DNA of 64,000 nt from Zymoseptoria tritici IPO323 (taxonomy: Eukaryota; Ascomycota; Dothideomycetes; Mycosphaerellales; Mycosphaerellaceae), in assembly GCF_000219625.1 (NCBI RefSeq), contig NC_018218.1, positions 1,178,001 through 1,242,000 on the forward strand. Reading direction: 5' to 3'. This document shows positions 57,208 through 64,000 of the stretch, piece after piece; within the stretch, counting starts at the first letter, position 1, and each line of letters starts with the position of its first letter. The notes beneath the pieces are model-generated. The model was given only the letters and a program-made list of their open reading frames with translations. It was not told the origin of the DNA and did no database searches. The translations under genes were made by a program, and so were the position numbers.

Positions 57208-60200
57208 TCACGCTGGCGGCATCGGGTACAAAGCCATCAACTCCTCGATCTTAGGCACCAGCTCTGGAATGCGGAAAGGCTTCGAGACGACGTCGTCCTG
57301 TCGAGCACAAAACGTCAGTAAGACCACACAACATCAAACGCGCACGGCAAAAACTCACCATCCCAGCATCCAGCGCCGTCTGGACCTGTTCCGCCCTCGC
57401 ATTCGCCGTAACCGCAATGATCGGCACATGACCCGTCAACTTGCCTTCCTTTTCCAATTCGCGGATCTTCCTCGTACACGTCAGGCCATCCATGACCGGC
57501 ATCTCCTGATCCATCAGCACAACGCCCAACTCTAGCCGTTCGCCCTTTCCGCCACGCCAGTACGTCGACTTCATGAGTTTTTCGAGAGCTTCACCGCCGT
57601 GATTAGCGAGGTGGACTTCCGTGCCGATGTTCTTGAGCTGTTTCTGCAGCACACGTTGATTGACCAGATTGTCTTCTACGATGAGCACGCGCTTGACAAG
57701 GTCTTTGGGCTTGAGAGCCTGGCGGACTTGCTCAGCGCGAGGTGTGGAGGTCACCGTGCCGGTGCCGGTAAGCTGGCTCGCTTGACTCGCAGACGCGGAT
57801 TTACCGCGCGAAGCCGCGTTTTGCAGTGCTTTTATACCAGACGCGGCTGTCGCGGAGTCGTTCTCCTGTGGTGGCGGAATTTTGCGCGCGGCCACGTAAA
57901 AGGCGAAGACGGATCCTTTGCCTGCTTCGCTCTCGACGCCGATCTCGCCGCCTTGGAGTTCGGTCAACTCGCGACTGATGAAGAGTCCCAAGCCCGAACC
58001 ACCGTATTGCACGTGTGTGCGAGGCGAAGCCTGTGAGAAACGAATGAAAAGTAGCTTCTTCTCCTCTGAGCTGAGGCCCCTTCCAGTGTCGCGTACGGAG
58101 AAATGGATGAAAACCTTCTCACCGTCGCCCCATTCCTGCTCGCTCATTGTGTCCTTGTTCTTCTTGCGAGTAGGGAAGTACTTGACGGGACCACTGTTGT
58201 CGGGCCGTTGACTGGAAGCGGCGATGGTGACGGTGATGGTCCGTTTACTCTCGGTGCCGGTGAATTTGATGGCATTGGTGGTCAGGTTGATCAGGACCTG
58301 CAAGACACGGCTTGGATCGAATCGTACCCAGTCTAGGTCGAGAGTGCGGAAGGATTGGTCGACAACGAACTTCATCTGAATGTCGGCAGCTTGAAGTTCG
58401 CCTTCGTGCATCTTCAAAGCGCGCTGCACGACTGTCAGGGGTTGCGCATCCACAGGTGTGACGAGCAGGAGTTGCGAGTCGAGCTTGCTCAGTGTCAAAA
58501 TGTCGTCCACGATCCGCTTCTGATGTTGACTGCACAAGCTGATCGTCTGTGCGGCGTCCAAACAGCTCGCCAGCAGATCATCGGGCATGTCTTTGCTGCC
58601 ATCCTGTCTGAACCGTGCCAGTGAAGTGGCAATCTCATCCGAGCATTGCAAGATCGCCGATAACGGGTTCCTCATTTCGTGAGAGGTCATGTCGATGAAG
58701 TTCTCCTGCTGCCTCTTCAATTCCACTGCTTCCTCCATTTTCCTTGTCTGAATGCCTTCAGCCCATTTCTGCTGGCTGATATCTGTTATACTGCCGAAAA
58801 TACTCTTCAAACGTCCATCATCATAGCGTTCTGGGTATCCAGAAAACAATACCCAAGTGTCGCCGCTGCTGCCATTCCGATCGTGCCATTGCGCTTTGAA
58901 GCGGAATTCGCTGGAAACCGCTTTCGTGTTGACCGCAAGATCTCTCCATAGCTGCTCCACAATGGGTTGATCGTCGGGCTTCACCGCCTGCATCCAGGTG
59001 TCCGCCATGTCGGAGTTCTTCGGCACCCGAGAAATGTCATACCACGTGTCGTTGGCGAACGTTATCTTGCCGTCGCTGCCTGCAATGAACATTCCAACGG
59101 GCGCGAACTCTGCCATGCGGGTGAATTTGGTCTCGCTCTCGATAGCTTCCTGAGTCCGGGCAGCCAGTTGCTCGGAGAGCTCGATGCGATCCATTGCCGC
59201 CAGCTTGGCCGCTCTTTGCCCTCTGCGAATTTCCTCCTCGAAAAGGACAACGGACGCGAGCGAGGTCCCAAGCTGACGACTCAATAGCTGTACGAACAAG
59301 CTGTAGTCATCATCGTAAGGTCGTCTCGGGTTGACGCCCATCACCAGGAATCCCAGGACCGCCTCACCTGTTGTAGGATGAATCGGGCAGACGACCACCG
59401 CTCTCACAGGATCGCCAAAACCTCGATTCTCAAGCCCTTCCAGCAGACTTTCGGGCAGATCTCGACTTCCGACCTCTAGTAGCACCGGCTTGTCCGTCTT
59501 CATCACCTCCCTGAACACCGGTCCGAACCCCTCCATTCCAGTTTTGAGATCGATCTGACTCGGCGTCGCCTGATGGTCCTCCGGGAACCCGAGTGAGCCC
59601 TCAAGCATACACTGCCTCGATGCGAGGATCGAGTTGGAATGCATACTACTCGTATCGCTGTCATTCTCATCCGTGACAGAGTAGAGCAGCAGAAACGGGC
59701 TGTCGTACTCGTTGAACTCGAACGAGCCGAGAACTTGCGCCCAAAACCCTTTCACGTCTCTCGCGGATGCAGTTCTCTCGCCCACTTCTCTCAATGTCAA
59801 CATTCTCCGCTCAGCAATCTTACGGCGAGTCTTTTCGAATGCTGGATTGTAGAGACCGACGACACTGCCGTCGCGTCCAACCATTGGAATGATGGACCAG
59901 GAAAAATACGTCTCCTCTAGCGCATTACTACGGCGGATGAATAGACAATCGTCGTCTTTCATGGTCGCCTCACCTGTTACCTTCGCGGAGGCAAATACGT
60001 CTTTGACTTCGTCCCAGATCTCGGTCCACGCGCTGCGGTAGCTCTGGCCCATCAACTCAGGATGTTTAGATCCCGCCAGAACGATGTAGGCTTCGTTGTA
60101 GATGGCTATGTAGTCCTCGCCCCAGTACCTTTCGAAAAGTCAGCATATCAATGTGGAACGCACGTCCACGGCCCAATAACTCACATCGCAGCTGGATGAG

Positions 60201-61968
60201 GCGATGCCATGATGAGATTGCACATCTGCCGCAGATCCGCATTCCACGTATGTATCGGTCCAAGACTTGTAGCGGCCCAGTCAATGCTCCTTGCGAAGCG
60301 AATGTGCGAAGGCATACTGTCCGTGACTGGAAGACGGGTCCAGTCGAAAAACGGCGCGTCAGAGGGTACAGTGGAAATCTGACTGTCAGAGGTGCTTCCG
60401 TTAGTCAAGGCAACTTCTCTGCCAGTCGACGTGGATTTCATAGACCCCGGCGTGATGCCGACGCTTTCGGAAGGCATTACGTACGTTGCGCCAACTGGAA
60501 GGAGTTCGGTAGCGGACGAGAGATCGGGAGGAGGAATAAGGGCACTGGCAGAGATGGGTCCAGTCTCGATAGGATTGCTTTCGGGCAATTCCTCAATGGT
60601 AGAAAAGACTTCGGTGGGTCCTCGACTTGATCGCTCAGATGAGAACAATGGCCGCGGGGTGGTGGACGCCGCTCCAAAGTAGTCCGTTGGCTCTGGCGAA
60701 GGCCTTTGGGAGCCGGACAGAGACTCTCCTGGAGGAACACTCAAACGCATAGCAGCAGTGGCTGCTGCTGGAGGTGAATTGAAAGCACCGCTGATGATCC
60801 GTAATCGTTTCCTCAATGTTGAACAACTCCACGTCATATTCGCAAATGTAAAAGGCGGAAGGCACACATTCAAGCTCTCGCCGTTGACAGTCGCACTCAG
60901 CATCCACGCCTTGAACTGTAGAAAGGTCTTCACGCCAGGTGAATCGTTTCCGGGTGAGGTGCCTGAAATGATGCCCAGCATGCCATCGTAGCCCTTCAAG
61001 GACTGGTTCAAAAATACGGGGTGAAGAGGTCCAGGTCCATAATTTGTGCTGTCGCCCAGATCTACGATAAATGTAGGTCGCTCGTCTTGCTCCAATAATT
61101 CCACAATGCCTATAGAATTCAGCATACCGCTGAATCCAATTGTGCTCTCTCTTCCACCATTGCTGCTAGACTCAGGACTAGAGCTCCGGGTTGTGAATGC
61201 ACGCTCCAAGCTCCTCCTCGGGTATGGAGCGCTCGTGGGTATCCCTATTGCTCCAACCCCAGGTGTACTGACTGTGCCGCGTGCCAAGCTCACCGTCTTA
61301 ACGTGGCTCTCTTCCATCCGCGCCTTGCTGAGCATCCTTGCCGCCGCCTCGCCGCTGGAGAAGCGCGGCGGCAGCGCTGGGCGAAGTCGAGGACTATTGC
61401 TGAAGAAAAGTGGAGATGGAGGTTGATCGATGGCAAAATCGGCCGCGCCAAAATTGAAGCCACTGAGAGTGTGCTTCGGCCGTGGAAATAGTTTAAGTCG
61501 CTTGCTTGATGGGTCGGAAGTCGGTGCAACGTCGGAGGCGAGCTTTCGCTTGGAGGGTGCGGAGGATGGGGTCTGGGGTATGGGGTTATGGTGCTCCAGC
61601 GATGTACTTTCGAGGCGTGGACCCGCTGCGCTACTGTGGACGCGCTTTGTTGTAAGTGACCCGCTCGCGGTCAAGGGTTGGTCACCGGAAGCAGTCCATT
61701 GCGAGCGCAGAGGGGTGGTGTTGTGCGCGAATAACGGTGGCGCTGATGGAGGCGACGAGTGTGGTAGCGGAGTCGACGATGCGAGGTTGAGGTGGAGAGG
61801 CTCACTGCCGAGTGGCTCGCGGTGTATGGAAGAGGGCGCGCGGCGGTTGAAGGGCGACGATGTTCGCGGGGTGAGGTGAGTCGGCGACGAGATGGGGGCG
61901 GCGGGCGGCGGGCAGTTGCTGATGCTGTCTTTCGACGTGAGGATGGAGGGTTTGTCCGTGTTACTCAT
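57208..61968 (-). CDS. PAS-containing hybrid histidine kinase (1547 aa)
   Basis: Exons 61968-60185, 60128-57359 and 57297-57208; introns of 56 and 61 bp, all phases agree. The N-terminal 550 residues are Ser/Pro-rich. Around residue 565-700 lies a PAS-like sensor region (IDWAATSLGPIHTWNADLRQM, MYWGEDYIAIYNEAYIVL) of a kind often found in fungal hybrid kinases; another PAS follows (FAPVGMFIAGSDGKITFAND). The phosphoacceptor box is MTSHEMRNPLSAIL with His1078. The ATPase has an N-box (LINLTTNAIKF), G1 (RDTGRGLSSEE) and G2 (YGGSGLGLFI). The receiver domain has Asp1468 in LMDQEMPVMDG and its conserved Lys in the last exon (VVSKPF). All catalytic residues are present. It should feed a phosphorelay through a Ypd1-type protein. 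The chosen start is the first ATG; a TTG 36 bases upstream is ignored. Confidence 0.92.
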
Positions 61969-62708
61969 TCCTGAGTCGCAGCGGAGGCGGTCAAAGAAGT
62001 CCAACGCGCTGGTCCCCGAGAGCTCAGAGCCCTTAGCACAACACCCCCGTCAAGACCGAGCTGAAGGGCGATCGTCCGGGAGCGCGGGGCTTGTCAAAGA
62101 GACCGGGAAACGTGCTCGAGCAGGAGGATATGCAGCATTGTTGACGTGTGGTGGGGACGTGCAGACTCAGACTCCGAGCAGGCTTGTGGACGTTGCGCTT
62201 GACGTTGATTTTAGTGTGACGGGAGTGAGGTGCGCCACTAGAGCACTCTCGGGTCTATCCCCTCGGCGTGGAGGCTCATCGGTCGGTACGATAGAGTTGT
62301 ACACTTACCTTACTTCTGAAGACGCTCTTCCCAGTGCCGGGGTCGGCTGTGGCTCCGTCGGATCTTCTGCGCCTTCTCCGGTTGTGACGGGCCGATCTCT
62401 GATTGCATCGAGATGTTCACGATCGCGCGAGTCTGTACAGGGCAGCTTGTGGCACGATTGAACGACAAGCGACAATCTCGAATAGCAGAAAGTACTCCTC
62501 AAGCCGACTGCCTTGACGACTCATCCGCACGCCTTATTGAGATGTCTCGCTATACTGCATTTTTACTACAAATGTTCGGCCGAGGCATTGATGCGCAAGT
62601 CAGGATAAAATGCCTTCTGTTCAGCCACGCCGTTGATGAGGCGTCTTGATTTGAATGCCAGCAGAGCCAGACATTCCGATTCATCGCAGTGAATCATTAT
62701 CATTATAA
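61969..62708. other. Upstream region of the histidine kinase gene
   Basis: 740 bp; both genes are on the minus strand, so this holds the kinase promoter and the 3' flank of nothing else. GC-rich near 62010-62110. No coding signal that survives inspection. Confidence 0.35.
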
Positions 62709-63926
62709 TTACAGCAAGACATGACTCTCCCCATTTCTCAAATCCACCCAATTCGCCGCCTCAAAGCTATCCAAGACTGTGACCACATCTCTATCCAGTG
62801 CATCCCCTTTGCCTCCTCTTCTCGCTTTAAATTCTTGCAACAAAGCATCCCGCACCGTCAGAATGTCCCTCTGCAAGAACCATGCGATCAATCCTCGACC
62901 TTTCTTATCCTCATCGTGAGTCCCGATCCAGTAGTCTGCATTCAACATCCGTTGTGATCTCAGTCCGTTATGCGAGCCAAGATTTATCTGCAGTGCCGTC
63001 AGACCTGTGGCGGTACCGAGCCGGACATTGTGCAGCCCGTGCAGCAAGGCGAGACATGAGATAGGAGGCGAGGCGTCGCGGACGATCTGGAAGTCGCTGC
63101 TGGGAAGACCGTGAGGTGTGTAGATGAGAGCTTCCGCGCTTTCGTCGTCTTCATTCGGCTGAATCGTTTCGTGATGCCCCCTTACCTTCCCATCAAAGGT
63201 ATATCCATTAGTTTGAGCCGCTCGTACCTTGGCTGATCGTACCTGAGAATTGGCACGGCGGTTGTTGAACGTAATCATCATCGCTGCGTGCAGATCAGAC
63301 TTGGTCAATCGACTGATTCCGATCCATTCCGGGAGAGGCGGTATGCTGGTATTACGCCAGTCGCTGTCGCAATCGCTGCCAAATTCGACAATCGCGGTGA
63401 CTGAGCGGAAGTGCTTCCAACTCTCAATCATCTTCACAGCTTCCTTCCACGCAAAGATCGGCACGTTGCGGTTGACCTCGAGCAATGTCTCCTTGTGGCA
63501 GTGGTCCGTGAATTCGTGATTTATAGCGATCGCATCAATCAAAGACTCCTCCGCTGCGACAAAGTCCTCGAGATCTCTCGTCCGTCTCTTGTTGACTGCT
63601 GGCTCCGACTCCATAGCCGACCGTTCCACCTCACGAATCAGCTCTTCTAACTCCGCGATGGACTGTACTGCGCTGGGCGTCGCATGAAACTGTCGTGAGA
63701 ACCAGCTTGCGATATCAGTCTGTCCTCCTCTGAACCACGGATCAATCAGGATGTTGTAGTAGAGTCTCGCGCCGTGCCTGACTGCCGCTTCCGGTCGAGG
63801 GATCTGGAGCAGCCATGTCGTGTCGTCGTTCAGGTGATGTAGGACTGGCCGGCGTGAGGCTAGGGAGTCAACAACGGAGGATCGGAGCTCGGCATTGAGC
63901 TGGGCAGACGGCTCATCGAGCGCCAT
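62709..63926 (-). CDS. Metallo-beta-lactamase-like fold protein (405 aa)
   Basis: One uninterrupted frame. The layout fits a fungal family of uncharacterised proteins with a metallo-beta-lactamase-like fold: DTTWLLQIPRPE, then YYNILIDPWFRGGQTDIASW (the Asp-containing strand after the first sheet), then NHEFTDHCH near residue 135, which takes the place of the usual H-x-H-x-D-H metal motif, and later YTPHGLP and IGTHDEDKKGRG. The His/Asp residues could bind one or two metals; catalysis is not proven by the sequence. The start is the first ATG of the frame, 75 bases from the window's end. Confidence 0.75.
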   Translation of the reverse strand: MALDEPSAQLNAELRSSVVDSLASRRPVLHHLNDDTTWLLQIPRPEAAVRHGARLYYNILIDPWFRGGQTDIASWFSRQFHATPSAVQSIAELEELIREVERSAMESEPAVNKRRTRDLEDFVAAEESLIDAIAINHEFTDHCHKETLLEVNRNVPIFAWKEAVKMIESWKHFRSVTAIVEFGSDCDSDWRNTSIPPLPEWIGISRLTKSDLHAAMMITFNNRRANSQVRSAKVRAAQTNGYTFDGKVRGHHETIQPNEDDESAEALIYTPHGLPSSDFQIVRDASPPISCLALLHGLHNVRLGTATGLTALQINLGSHNGLRSQRMLNADYWIGTHDEDKKGRGLIAWFLQRDILTVRDALLQEFKARRGGKGDALDRDVVTVLDSFEAANWVDLRNGESHVLL

Positions 63927-64000
63927 TATGTGTGTTTGTTCGCAGCATTACAAGACATTGGTGCTGTCAAGGACGAGCAGGAGGCCTCGTCTGCGGTTGC

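Noticed and set aside
1..64000. tRNA, rRNA or snRNA genes
   Set aside because: Looked for B-box-like GGTTCGAANCC and cloverleaf arms by eye and found none that hold together. A covariance-model scan would be needed to exclude them.

Overview
The window looks like nuclear DNA of a filamentous ascomycete (Pezizomycotina, possibly Dothideomycetes; the class is a guess). Genes have short introns (about 44-84 bp). They include a WC-2-type PAS/GATA factor, a LaeA-like methyltransferase, a PAS-containing hybrid histidine kinase, a Clr5-domain protein and a mitochondrial D-lactate dehydrogenase. The transposons carry a RIP-type signature: reading frames are broken almost only by TAG/TAA, and LTR pairs differ by C/T and G/A transitions. 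Several gene models were assembled here by splicing reading frames by hand, so splice sites are inferences unless the protein family supports them.

Layout. 1-170: end of an unidentified gene. 539-1596: unknown conserved-looking protein. 1930-5895: RING-containing SNF2 ATPase (ULS1/RIS1-like). 6198-6549: 352-bp MITE with TAA target duplication. 6603-21542: a 14.9-kb nested transposon block, followed at once by a cytochrome P450 gene (21620-23544) with an in-frame stop. 23665-26410 (minus): protein-kinase-like protein. 27137-29166: Clr5-domain protein. 29167-33489: about 4.3 kb with no supported gene. 33490-34679: LaeA-like methyltransferase. 35569-37445 (minus): DLD1. 37964-39535 (minus): WC-2. 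40145-46500: RIP-degraded Ty1/Copia element. 46655-47234 (minus): small RING protein. 48650-51759 (minus): SH3-SAM-PH (Boi/Pob1-like) protein. 53000-56473: SP-RING (PIAS/Siz-like) protein. 57208-61968 (minus): hybrid histidine kinase. 62709-63926 (minus): metallo-beta-lactamase-like protein.

The nested block is the most interesting part. A Mutator-like (MULE) element has terminal inverted repeats and a perfect 10-bp target duplication. Its transposase gene was split by a Ty3/Gypsy chromovirus (9280-16235, 378-bp LTRs, GTATT duplication). Two members of a retroposon family with a (TTTG/CAAA)n tail later landed in the already mutated DNA. The MULE coding sequence is punctuated by some thirty short arrays of a degenerate 12-bp (four-codon) repeat. 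Both LTR elements carry, between pol and the 3' LTR, an antisense stretch that reads like a protein gene; in the Ty3 element it is Cys-rich and seems to contain an intron.

The host genes do not form an obvious pathway or cluster. Two are linked to SUMO/ubiquitin biology (the SIM+RING SNF2 ATPase and the SP-RING protein) and three are candidate environmental or developmental regulators (WC-2, LaeA-like, hybrid histidine kinase), but they are spread over the window with unrelated genes between.
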